Source: JBBAGC01 sp964491265 (GTDB lineage: Bacteria; Spirochaetota; UBA4802; UBA5550). Taken from it: a stretch of DNA of 64,000 nucleotides. This document shows, one piece after another, positions 34,019 to 43,170 of this stretch; positions within the stretch are counted from its first letter, which is position 1, and each line of letters starts with the position of its first letter. The stretch spans positions 295,696 to 359,695 of the forward strand of contig CAZBFP010000001.1 of the NCBI GenBank assembly GCA_964491265.1, read 5' to 3'. The translations under genes were made by a program, and so were the position numbers. Below the pieces are notes generated by a model, which saw only the letters and a list, made by a program, of their open reading frames with translations, made no database searches and had not been told where the DNA came from.

Positions 34019-37012
34019 ATGAGCCACATAAAAAAATTCAGCTACCCTGATATATCAAAAAGACGGCTGATACTTCTCTCTATTTTTATGACTTTTTTCA
34101 TCAATTCATTAATTATATCTGAATTGATAGTGACGTTAAAACAGTATTTACCCTATTACCCTGTAATCAAAACTGTGCTGGTAACTGTCATTTCCTTTAT
34201 CTTTGCCGCCAATATCCTGGGAAGATTACTCTTCAGGCTGATCAAAAATTACAGGATAATAAATCTCGCTGCCGCATCACTCCTGTCATTATTCGCTATA
34301 CTTTTTTTTGCTAAAAACCATATATTCCCTGAAAAGTATTCAGTAATCAATATTTTCATATTAAGTAAATACTACATTATTCTGCTTATCGCAATCCCCT
34401 CATTCTTAACAGGGATACTGAATACATATTTTCTCAAAGTCTCCTCAGGTGATTTTATTGACGAAAAAAATCTCTTTATTCCATATATTACTCTATTTCT
34501 GATTGCTTCAGCTTCCGGATTTTATGCAGGGTATCTTCTTAATCTTCATAATCTTCTTAACTATATTGCAGGGATTATCCTCTCTTTTGCATCTCTCATT
34601 ATACCTGTATCACTCTTTTTGATTAAAATCCCATTCAACCCTGAACAGCTTTTTGCTCAAAGCTTTTATGATGAAGATCCATCATCAGAATCACCTGTAG
34701 TACAGAGAGATGATCTATTTTTTACATACATGAATTTCTCATATATCCTTATTTATATTACTCTTGGCTTCACACTATTTATTAAATTCTTCGGGAATAA
34801 TTATTACAATGTACTGCTTTATATTATTTCCACACTTGCAGTCCTCTCAATCGGGATATTGCCTGGAAGAAAGAAGAAGGCATCATTCTGGTATGTTTAC
34901 AGTGAAATGCTCTACCCTGTTTTCTTTATGGTTTATCTATCACTCATGTACATGTTTAATGGACAAATCAGTATTTATACAGGCCTCTTATTTTCATCAA
35001 TACCGGTTCTCATCTTCGGATTTTCACTGGAACAGACAATTAAAAATATTATAATCAAATACGATCATGGCAGACGATTTAATATCCTTAATTTTTCCAT
35101 GTTCATTTTACCTGTCCCCATTCTTATTTCAATCTCTGCTATAAATTTCACCTATTCACTTTTTTTTATCATCCTTTATTCACTGGCTTTTATTAACCTG
35201 ATAATACCGGGAATTTATATCTTCAACATGAAGATGAATCCTTTAAATAAAATTATTTATTTTGTATTTTCTCTTCTTTTCCTTCCCTCTGTTATGTTTA
35301 TTCATTTGTATTTTAAAATTCCTTTAAGCAGCGCTAAATTTTCTCCCAATATCGAAAATTATCAGATAATCCGTGATACCGATTTCACCTCCAGGTATAT
35401 AATGGAGAAAGGTGAAGTTTCAATGTTCGGGACACCTGTATTTTTTCTTTCAGATAACTTTATCAGAAATTACAAAAGAGCTTCAGCATCAACTGCCCTT
35501 TTTAATTCAGGGGACAACAGAACCCTCATAATTGACAGCAACCAGAAATTTTTCCGAAATCCTGTTTACTCATTCTTTAGAAATTCTATATTCATTGACA
35601 CGCTCAGTGACACAATCGCAGATAACAACAGGCTCCCCTTTCCCGGACGTCAGCCCTATGTCCCGGAGAGTGTATACCTCTTTGAATATCTTACTGAAAA
35701 TAATACCCCCTTTGATTTTATTATTGATGCTCCCAATATTCTTGATCAGAATTTCCATTCATACCGGTTCTCACCCCTCTATTACAGGCTTTTAAAAAAT
35801 AATATGAATGCAAGCGGTAAATATGCATCGATTTTTGATCTTCAATATATGGACAGGGGGATGCTTTCATTTGCCGCTCAAAACCTTAAGGAATCTTTTA
35901 ACCATCATATAATCTTTCTTTTTTCCAACATTCTAATGATTATTTCAAGTGATGATCCTTCAGAACTAAAAATTGATTCATCTTCCCTTTCCAGAATTAG
36001 AGAAATTATCAGGAGCGATAAAAACGTTGGTCTCCTCTTTTTCCAGGATATACACCCTCTAAACAATATTTTGTTTACAGATATTGACAACCTGATCCTT
36101 TTCTTCCCTCAATCAAAAGATGTAAAACCCTACAGGTATACCTCTGTTACACAGAAGTCACTACCTGAACCTTTAATCGAATATTATCTTCTTTCTGAAC
36201 CGGAATGGTTCAGCAGAATTCTCAAGGACAATAAAGAAAATGCACGCTTTAACCGCGAACTCATCTCCAGATATGTGCGAAGCGGATCCCTCCTTAACCT
36301 TATCAAACGTACAGAATACGCTGAATCAATTAGTGCCTACGAAAATGAAACCGCTTACCTTTTCCAGCTTAAAAATATTTCATCATTCAGGCCTGAGCTG
36401 AAAGATTATATTAATTCAATTCTTAACTACAAGGAGAGCTCTTACTTTATTGAAGCACAAAGGCTGGAAAAAGAGAAAAGATGGGAGGATGCGGCAACTC
36501 TCTACAGAGCAATTCTAAATATTAACAACAAAAACTTTGAAGCTAATTACAGACTGGGCCTCCTTTTTATCACAATGCAGGACCTTGACAATGCTTCAAG
36601 GTATCTTAATGCTGCTCTTCAGCTTGACAGGAACCATCCTCATGTTCTTTACCAGATGGGGGTACTCATGTTTTCCGGGAACAGATTTTCCGAAGCTATT
36701 TCATTTCTTGAAAAAGCTGAATCCCTTAGGGAAAGAAACGCCTCACTCTACATGTATCTGGGCCTCTCCTATGAAAGGCTGAACAGGCTGGAGAAATCTA
36801 AAGAAAACTATGAGAAAGCTGCTATTCTTGACCCCAATGATAAAAAGCTCCAGGAACTCCTTGAGTCACTACTTATTAAAATGAAGCCAACGGGAGACCC
36901 CTATTTTCAGAGTGAACGGACAAACATGATCGATGATGAAAAAGATGAAGAATTTATTCTCCCTGTAAATGACAAGGCTATAAGATCAAGACTAATGGAT
37001 GATGAACTATAG
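34019..37012 (+). CDS. Polytopic membrane protein with degenerate spermidine-synthase-like and TPR domains
   Basis: 997 residues. Residues 15-435 contain about 12 hydrophobic helices. Residues 450-740 resemble the Rossmann methyltransferase-like fold of spermidine synthases fused to MFS-type membrane domains: FDFIIDAPNI, then SPLYYRLLKNNMNASGKYAS. However, the aminopropyltransferase GGGDG cofactor motif is not seen, so activity is doubtful. Residues 815-960 hold four TPR units (NYRLGLLFITMQDLDNASRY, LYQMGVLMFSGNRFSEAISF). A short acidic tail follows. GGAGCTC precedes the ATG. It stands alone between a repeat and the accessory island. The role is unknown; a transporter or scaffold is possible. 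Confidence 0.7.
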   Translation: MSHIKKFSYPDISKRRLILLSIFMTFFINSLIISELIVTLKQYLPYYPVIKTVLVTVISFIFAANILGRLLFRLIKNYRIINLAAASLLSLFAILFFAKNHIFPEKYSVINIFILSKYYIILLIAIPSFLTGILNTYFLKVSSGDFIDEKNLFIPYITLFLIASASGFYAGYLLNLHNLLNYIAGIILSFASLIIPVSLFLIKIPFNPEQLFAQSFYDEDPSSESPVVQRDDLFFTYMNFSYILIYITLGFTLFIKFFGNNYYNVLLYIISTLAVLSIGILPGRKKKASFWYVYSEMLYPVFFMVYLSLMYMFNGQISIYTGLLFSSIPVLIFGFSLEQTIKNIIIKYDHGRRFNILNFSMFILPVPILISISAINFTYSLFFIILYSLAFINLIIPGIYIFNMKMNPLNKIIYFVFSLLFLPSVMFIHLYFKIPLSSAKFSPNIENYQIIRDTDFTSRYIMEKGEVSMFGTPVFFLSDNFIRNYKRASASTALFNSGDNRTLIIDSNQKFFRNPVYSFFRNSIFIDTLSDTIADNNRLPFPGRQPYVPESVYLFEYLTENNTPFDFIIDAPNILDQNFHSYRFSPLYYRLLKNNMNASGKYASIFDLQYMDRGMLSFAAQNLKESFNHHIIFLFSNILMIISSDDPSELKIDSSSLSRIREIIRSDKNVGLLFFQDIHPLNNILFTDIDNLILFFPQSKDVKPYRYTSVTQKSLPEPLIEYYLLSEPEWFSRILKDNKENARFNRELISRYVRSGSLLNLIKRTEYAESISAYENETAYLFQLKNISSFRPELKDYINSILNYKESSYFIEAQRLEKEKRWEDAATLYRAILNINNKNFEANYRLGLLFITMQDLDNASRYLNAALQLDRNHPHVLYQMGVLMFSGNRFSEAISFLEKAESLRERNASLYMYLGLSYERLNRLEKSKENYEKAAILDPNDKKLQELLESLLIKMKPTGDPYFQSERTNMIDDEKDEEFILPVNDKAIRSRLMDDEL

Positions 37013-37171
37013 AATTGGTTCCCTTGCTTAGCCGTTATTCAGAACATATAAACAGAACTGAACATCAACAGAGTCTTAATATCTTTCTTCGATTTAGTTT
37101 TTAATTTCTTTAAAACTTCAATCGGCTTTTTTTAATTATATAGATGCAAATGTTAGTATAAAATAAATACA

Positions 37172-37414
37172 TTACAGATCTTCTATTTCCTGATTTTTTC
37201 CTTGATCCCGTCCTTCAGCCATAAAATCTTCGGTGAAACTGTTTAGGCCATGAAGAAATACTTCCCAGGATTTATCATGAGGTATTAGTATTACAGCATC
37301 TCCAACTTTTTGGATTAAAACATCTTTTCCGGAGAATTGAAACTCTTTTGGTAATCTGATCCTGCACAGCCGGTTAAGATGGCAGGCATTATTATAACAT
37401 CCTGTAAGCTCCAT
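37172..37414 (-). CDS. AbrB/VapB-like antitoxin-type protein
   Basis: 80 residues. The middle shows RIRLPKEFQFSGKDVLIQKVGDAVILIP, read here as a SpoVT/AbrB swapped-hairpin DNA-binding domain of the VapB type (motif split: RLPKEF, then GDAVILIP). The tail WEVFLHGLNSFTEDFM is the usual VapC-binding segment. No PIN-domain toxin gene lies downstream, so it is an orphan. Its start lies 23 nt inside the end of the upstream methylase gene, so it is translationally coupled to a restriction-modification operon. The N-terminal 20 residues fit the family poorly. It may be an operon regulator. Confidence 0.6.
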   Translation of the reverse strand: MELTGCYNNACHLNRLCRIRLPKEFQFSGKDVLIQKVGDAVILIPHDKSWEVFLHGLNSFTEDFMAEGRDQGKNQEIEDL

Positions 37415-39026
37415 TTTCGCTCCTTGTTAGGTTAAGATATTCTAAATAATTTTCTTCAGTGAAAATTTCATATTCGGAAAAGAACCCATGATGTATTGGC
37501 AAACTTTCAATATCGCCTCTTAGTATTTTATGAGTATTGAATATTTGTGAAAAAATCCAATTCATAAATTCACTACTCAAGAGTTGAGCTACTTGGCTGC
37601 CAGATATTGGGAATGATTTATTGATAATCACCATATTGGCACTATTTAAAATATACCGTTGTTCTTTATCGCAATAAAAACAGAGTTTTGATGAGATGAA
37701 TTTATATATCAGCTTTTCATTTGCTTCGTAATATTCAACAGGAGCTACTTGCTGATATAGAGTCGTATCCTTTGGTATAAATGTTGTAGGTGCTTTCAAA
37801 TCATTTTTAGTAATATCAGAACCCTTGTACACAGGCATATAACCAGACTTTAACTCGCTTATACAAAACCTGGCGTTATTACCTGTGACAATACCTAAGC
37901 CCCATTTTGCATTATCTTTCAAAGAAAGATGGTCGATTGAAAAAATGTGGTCAATAACCTCGGAATCTGAATTGGAAGAATAAAAATTGAATATTGATTT
38001 TGGATTATTTGTAAATGTAGACTGCTTGCGATAGAAGCTTGTCTCTTCGGTCTCACACAAAACTTTATCGTTTGGTTTTTTTAAATTTTTCAAAACGAAA
38101 GCCTGAGCTTTGGTTACCAGGCCTTCAAAAGACTTTCCATAATCTCTAAATCTTAGAATATTGTATTGAAGGGATTTTTTACGGGCATTTTCAAAAACAG
38201 AAATATTAAAAAATGATTCTGGCAACAAAAGCCCGATAATCCCATTATCATTTAGGCATTTCATAGATGCAAAGAAAAATAAGGCACTTGTATCCAGGCT
38301 ATTACCAGCATTAAAAATTCTTCCATAATAATCTTTCTCTTTTTTATCTAACTTTTTCCCCCATGGAGGATTGGTAAAAATAAAATCGTATTTATACGTA
38401 ACGCCAGTTATCTGTTTTAAGAAATCTTTATTTACAATATTATTTCCACTAAAACCCGTTTTTTCCTTAATTCTTGCTTTTGTGATTTCTACAGCAACCG
38501 GGTCGATGTCAAAACCATAGATATTTTCAGGTTTAAAACCTATCTCTAACGCACCCATTATGAAATTCCCTGAACCGCAACCAGGGTCACAAAAAGTCAA
38601 ATTACTCTTATCGATTTCTTTATAGTCTTTTAGTAAATCTTTTACAATTTCTTGCGGAGTATAATAGACACCTTCCATGTTTCTATAAGAATTAGAAAGT
38701 GATGTTTCATATCTATTCCCAATATTATCTAAACCATAGGCCCCATGTTTAATTTCACTTAACAAATCTTCGACTAAAACAACATGATTGTGGCTATCTT
38801 TCTGGGATTTATTAGCTCTTGAATTTAGTTTTTCACTTCCTGCTATGTTCTGCAAAAAATCGTCAAATGAACTTTTTGCTATTAGCCCTTCCCCTATCTG
38901 GTGTAAATAATTAGTTTTAATCCAATTTTTTATCGTTGCAGATGAAACTTTGGCACGTTCTGCGGCTTCATCAATTGTAATACTTATTTCCACCTCATTA
39001 TCAAATAATGGTAACTGCTCACTCAT
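37392..39026 (-). CDS. N6-adenine DNA methyltransferase with N-terminal helix-turn-helix
   Basis: 544 residues. Residues 10-65 look like an excisionase/MerR-type helix-turn-helix (TIDEAAERAKVSSATIKNWI). The catalytic domain follows: YYTPQEIV, SAM-binding motif I FCDPGCGSGNF near residue 145 and catalytic motif IV TNPPWGKK near residue 220. The C-terminal 200 residues resemble a TaqI-like target-recognition region. It would methylate adenine to protect host DNA. It follows the large nuclease-methylase gene by 103 nt; in classical Eco57I systems a bifunctional enzyme is paired with a separate methylase. AGAGGA lies before the ATG. The added helix-turn-helix may give autoregulation. Confidence 0.8.
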   Translation of the reverse strand: MSEQLPLFDNEVEISITIDEAAERAKVSSATIKNWIKTNYLHQIGEGLIAKSSFDDFLQNIAGSEKLNSRANKSQKDSHNHVVLVEDLLSEIKHGAYGLDNIGNRYETSLSNSYRNMEGVYYTPQEIVKDLLKDYKEIDKSNLTFCDPGCGSGNFIMGALEIGFKPENIYGFDIDPVAVEITKARIKEKTGFSGNNIVNKDFLKQITGVTYKYDFIFTNPPWGKKLDKKEKDYYGRIFNAGNSLDTSALFFFASMKCLNDNGIIGLLLPESFFNISVFENARKKSLQYNILRFRDYGKSFEGLVTKAQAFVLKNLKKPNDKVLCETEETSFYRKQSTFTNNPKSIFNFYSSNSDSEVIDHIFSIDHLSLKDNAKWGLGIVTGNNARFCISELKSGYMPVYKGSDITKNDLKAPTTFIPKDTTLYQQVAPVEYYEANEKLIYKFISSKLCFYCDKEQRYILNSANMVIINKSFPISGSQVAQLLSSEFMNWIFSQIFNTHKILRGDIESLPIHHGFFSEYEIFTEENYLEYLNLTRSENGAYRML

Positions 39027-39072
39027 TCAAGATCCTCTCTGTATTTGCTATGCTGTTATTTTAAGTGCAGTT

Positions 39073-39116
39073 AACCCGACGCCCTCACAACAAATGCCAA
39101 AAATTACATGGACGTG
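39073..39116. repeat. Inverted repeats between the two methylase genes
   Basis: The GC-richer motif AACCCGACGCCCTCAC (39073-39088) is related to motifs 42840-42855 and 44180-44195, each about 50 nt upstream of a start codon. Next to it ATGCCAAAA and TTTTGGCAT (near 39098 and 39117) form a 9-bp inverted repeat, and CTCAC/GTGAG another. A regulatory or recombination site is possible. Confidence 0.4.
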
Positions 39117-39129
39117 AGTTTTGGCATAT

Positions 39130-42100
39130 TTATTTTGCAGAAAGTTCATGAAGAATAATTTCACGTTCATCATTATCAATTTCATATATTTTAAATACTA
39201 AATCATCAATTTCATCTTCAACTTCTTTAATTTTATTTTCTATGGAATCTTTGATAACCTGATATTTATTTTCATCATTAAACTCTGTAAGATTGATTGT
39301 AATCTCTTTTTCAGATAAATCTCCATCATAATGTTTTAAATGTTTTGCGTATAATTTTTGTGCAATTTCTTCGGACTGACAAATTATTTTTGTTTCAGTA
39401 TTTAAAATAATTTCTGTTTTATTATCTTCATCAATTTTTGCATCTGAAACATATAAATCATGCACCATATCATTGGAAAAAGAGAGTTCCCAGAATTCAG
39501 AACCTTCAAGTATGGATATATTATTTGATTTTGATGAAATATTTTTTAAGAACCAGTCACTTTTATAATTAGATATATTTTTATTAAATAAATTAAAATC
39601 ATGGTAAAGTAAATGAATTTCTTTTGACAGTTCGATGATACGTGTTTTTAACTTGTCATCTATTAGTTTATAATCTTTTATAGGGAAGACCTCATAGTTA
39701 TCAATTTGTGTTTCATTTCTATAGTATTTTGATAATTTTGAATTCAATATCGCGCAGATATAATAAAGAATATTTTCATTTTCATTAACCAAGAAATATA
39801 AATTTCTACGATTAATACAGTTCTGGTCTAAAATACGAAAATCATCATCAACATAAAAATTATTTGAGCCAATTAATAATTTATATCGTTTACTCATTTT
39901 GTCGGGATTTCTATATCGAAATGCTTTTGAAAGATTATCCCGAATAATTTTTTCATATTCAGGGTTATAATAAATATACTCCGTATTTGCTAAATTGAAT
40001 TTATTAATATTTTTATGACGAATATATTCTTTAACATGGATTTCATCATATTTAAAATCTGGCACTAAAGGTTTAAAGAACTCTTCAACTTGTACTTTTA
40101 TATTTTTTTTATCTGATGAAACAAAAATTTGGTCTTTATCGCTAGTAATTACTCCAAGTTGGTATTCACCGCAGTTTTTTAGTAGAACAGTATTGGCAAC
40201 AATTTTATCTATAATATTTGAACTAACAACTAATTCGTAGTCGGGCTTTTCTAAAAATTTCTTTTGAGGAACACCCATGAATGATAAATCATTTAAATTC
40301 TTAACTTCAAATGATATTATATCATTTTTATTACTTGGATTATCTGACCATTTACAATTTGAAATAAAATTAAATTTATCTATAGTTGATTCTATTTTAC
40401 TTAAGTCGAGATATTTTACTTCAAAACTATCATCAGGTTTTGATTTCTGCATCACAATGATACATGTTGCTACTTTTGCTTCTGGAGCAAACATTGAATT
40501 CCCATCTTCTTGAATTTTATTGAAATTTATAATATAATGAAATTTGTAATTTTCTAATAAATATTTTCTAAACCACTTATAACTTGGCACACCGAGAATA
40601 GTATTGGAAACAATATAACAAATAACCCCTTCTTCTTTTATTAAATGATTTGCAATTCCAAAAAAGAAAGCATACATGTCCTGAATTTTCCCTCTATTTT
40701 TTTCAAAATCGGGAACTTTTCCTTTGGTATGTTTATCAGACCATTTAAATTGGATTAAATCTCCATCTTTATTAAAATTATTTTCTGCATAAGCAAATGG
40801 TATTATTTTACTTTGTAAGAATTTATAATTATTTTCTTCAATAAAAAAGAATTCAGTATTTTTATTATCTTCATTTCTTCGTGTTGTGGTTCTACCATAA
40901 GGTGGATTGGCAATTATAATATCATATTTTTTATTTTTAGATTCAAGAATCTCTTTTTTTTCTTCAAGAGAGTATTTTAAATCATCAGCCATGAATGGAA
41001 ATAAACTTGCTGTTTGTTCTTCAATATCCTGATTAACGTCTAGTTCTAAACTATTTGTCCTGAATATATTTAAGTGCTGAACTGGAATCTCATTCAATAT
41101 ATTATTGCCATACGCTTGAATTAAACCAAAGAAAATATTTACATCTGCAATACTTTTACTTAAAGGATTTATTTCAAAACCATAGAGATGATTTTCAATT
41201 ATTGAATTTTTATCTCTTTCTTTAATAAAAGACCATACTTTACCATCTTTTGTTATTGATTTACCAACAGCAGATTGGTTTATATGTAGAATAGCTTCGT
41301 AAAGGAATGTACCACTACCATATGCTGGGTCCAGAATATCTAATAAAGGCTTATCTTTTTGAAATAAATCTCTGTTTTTAGTTTTCTTTAAAACATCCCT
41401 GACTAAAAACCACATTAATCTAACTACAGGTTTTGGTGTATAATATTGACCTAATAACCTTCTAAATGATTTTGAGTCATCAACTTTATCTTGTTCAAGG
41501 TAATGTTCATATATATCACCGAGAATATCTTGATTTAGTTTTTTAAAGCTTACATCATTAAAGAGTCTTATAAATGATATAAGGTTAGGACTATCAATCC
41601 ATTCAAGCACCCAGGAGTATATATCTTTTCTAAGTAAGAAAGAAAATTGCTTTAGATCAGGTTTTGAAAACTCATAAATATCTTTTAAATATTGAATCAG
41701 TTCCTCTTCGCTTTCATTAATTTTATCTTGTAAAATGCCATTTGATAAATAACGTTTATTTTTGATACCACGAATAAATGGGGTTGAGTCAGTTGAAGTA
41801 TCTTCCAATATTCTTATAAAAAAGGTTTTATTTATTAAATTATACACAGAAGTCAAAATGAAAGCTTCTTGGTATTCTTCATTGTCAAAGAAAATGAATG
41901 CCTCTTCTTTGGTAATTGAACTATTTGGATCAGTAATTAAATCAACAATGTAATTCATTTCTGAGCCCCATATTAGAAATGATTTCATCACATTGAAATT
42001 TTCTTTAAGCACCTCATTGATTAAATGTTTTTTAAAACCATTTGTGCCATCCAATTTTTCAAACTCTTTATGGAAATCATTTAAAATGTCATAAAAATCG

Positions 42101-42792
42101 AGTTTAACATCACTTTCTATAACCTGCATTATTCTGAAAAGATTAGTAATAAAATTATTTCTATTGTTAGTATCTTGAATGCTGTAGATGTCTTCATTAT
42201 CAGTCGGAGTTATAAATTTATGTTCTGCAAAAACAGTTTCATAACTGAGATTTTTTAAGTCAGATGAATCTCGTTTATTAAGAGCATTAAAATGAATTCC
42301 AAAGAGAAGATGCTTTTTGAAAATATTTATTTCTTGAGTTGATATTGAATCTAAGGTGTTAATATTAATTTGTTTTTTAATTTCTGTGGCATTGAAAACA
42401 TATAGAGAAATGTAATCAGTTGAACATATTACACGAACTTTACTTTTGTTTGAAATTACATAATTTTTTAATTGTTTGAAATCAATATTATCAATTTTCT
42501 TATCTAAGAGCCCATAATTCTTTGTTTCTATTACAAATTGACTATGGCTATTTTTTGTTTTGTTTTCGTTCTCGCCATATAATCTGATATCAGGTGTTTT
42601 GCTGCCACCTTCAACCTTCATCGAAACATCGTCTAATATATGTTTTAATTCGTAGCCAAGTTTCCTTAACAATTCATTTTTAAAAACTGACCTATCATTT
42701 ATTTCATAACCGCTATTATCTTTTGATGATTTATGATTTTCTGATACCTTTTCAAAATAAGTTTCTAAATCTTTATTAGTTATTTCCGGCAT
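39130..42792 (-). CDS. Eco57I-type bifunctional restriction-modification enzyme
   Basis: 1220 residues. The N-terminal 150 residues carry a PD-(D/E)xK nuclease pattern: TPDIRLYG, a loop, then FVIETKNYG. After a helical region comes the gamma-class N6-adenine methylase: LGQYYTPKPVVRLM, motif I ILDPAYGSGTF near residue 490 and motif IV IIANPPYGR near residue 635. The C-terminal third should read the target sequence. The order nuclease-helical-methylase-recognition matches type IIG/Eco57I-like enzymes that cut and modify with one chain. It is strikingly A/T-rich, unlike housekeeping neighbours, which suggests horizontal transfer. AAAGGA precedes the ATG. It could alternatively be a BREX PglX-like methylase, but the other BREX genes are absent. 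Confidence 0.82.
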   Translation of the reverse strand: MPEITNKDLETYFEKVSENHKSSKDNSGYEINDRSVFKNELLRKLGYELKHILDDVSMKVEGGSKTPDIRLYGENENKTKNSHSQFVIETKNYGLLDKKIDNIDFKQLKNYVISNKSKVRVICSTDYISLYVFNATEIKKQININTLDSISTQEINIFKKHLLFGIHFNALNKRDSSDLKNLSYETVFAEHKFITPTDNEDIYSIQDTNNRNNFITNLFRIMQVIESDVKLDFYDILNDFHKEFEKLDGTNGFKKHLINEVLKENFNVMKSFLIWGSEMNYIVDLITDPNSSITKEEAFIFFDNEEYQEAFILTSVYNLINKTFFIRILEDTSTDSTPFIRGIKNKRYLSNGILQDKINESEEELIQYLKDIYEFSKPDLKQFSFLLRKDIYSWVLEWIDSPNLISFIRLFNDVSFKKLNQDILGDIYEHYLEQDKVDDSKSFRRLLGQYYTPKPVVRLMWFLVRDVLKKTKNRDLFQKDKPLLDILDPAYGSGTFLYEAILHINQSAVGKSITKDGKVWSFIKERDKNSIIENHLYGFEINPLSKSIADVNIFFGLIQAYGNNILNEIPVQHLNIFRTNSLELDVNQDIEEQTASLFPFMADDLKYSLEEKKEILESKNKKYDIIIANPPYGRTTTRRNEDNKNTEFFFIEENNYKFLQSKIIPFAYAENNFNKDGDLIQFKWSDKHTKGKVPDFEKNRGKIQDMYAFFFGIANHLIKEEGVICYIVSNTILGVPSYKWFRKYLLENYKFHYIINFNKIQEDGNSMFAPEAKVATCIIVMQKSKPDDSFEVKYLDLSKIESTIDKFNFISNCKWSDNPSNKNDIISFEVKNLNDLSFMGVPQKKFLEKPDYELVVSSNIIDKIVANTVLLKNCGEYQLGVITSDKDQIFVSSDKKNIKVQVEEFFKPLVPDFKYDEIHVKEYIRHKNINKFNLANTEYIYYNPEYEKIIRDNLSKAFRYRNPDKMSKRYKLLIGSNNFYVDDDFRILDQNCINRRNLYFLVNENENILYYICAILNSKLSKYYRNETQIDNYEVFPIKDYKLIDDKLKTRIIELSKEIHLLYHDFNLFNKNISNYKSDWFLKNISSKSNNISILEGSEFWELSFSNDMVHDLYVSDAKIDEDNKTEIILNTETKIICQSEEIAQKLYAKHLKHYDGDLSEKEITINLTEFNDENKYQVIKDSIENKIKEVEDEIDDLVFKIYEIDNDEREIILHELSAK

Positions 42793-42839
42793 TTGTTTTT
42801 TCCTTTATTATTTCATTTTCACAATATATTCATTCCACC

Positions 42840-42855
42840 AGCCACGGACGCCCGC
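42840..42855. promoter_or_regulatory. GC-rich island motif, copy b
   Basis: AGCCACGGACGCCCGC lies 48 nt upstream of the 1220-residue enzyme's start. It aligns with AGCCATGGATGGCGAG at 44180-44195 and, less well, with 39073-39088. The rest of the 378-nt gap 42793-43170 holds a perfect inverted repeat and A/T-rich DNA, with no gene. Confidence 0.4.
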
Positions 42856-42929
42856 TCTTAAATTTTTGCGGTCATTTTTTACAACGTTCCCGGGGCATAT
42901 GAAGTTGTTATTTAAAGCGATATAGTCAC

Positions 42930-42992
42930 CCTCAAGTCAAAAATTAAAAATCCCCTGGCTATGTGAAGGCACTTTTAATTTTTGACTTGAGG
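42930..42992. repeat. Perfect 20-bp inverted repeat upstream of the restriction enzyme
   Basis: Arms 42930-42949 and 42973-42992 (CCTCAAGTCAAAAATTAAAA and its exact complement) enclose a 23-nt loop. It lies about 180 nt after the end of the HEPN-like gene and 140 nt before the 1220-residue enzyme start on the minus strand. It could be a terminator for the former, an operator for the latter, or a mobile-element remnant. Confidence 0.65.
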
Positions 42993-43170
42993 AGCAATTG
43001 ATTACAAGCGTTTATAGTAAAATATTAGCAAATATAGCATATAATTGTCAAAGGGAAATATATACATATTGATTTCTAAAATTGATTATAAAGGAAAAAT
43101 AATATTGTAAAATACCCTCAAAATAGGTGCTTGGAAATGTTTAAAATAACAAATTAGTAAAATACTGATA

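Noticed and set aside
37012..37172. Toxin partner (VapC) for the VapB-like protein
   Set aside because: The 159-nt stretch downstream has no open frame long enough for a PIN domain.
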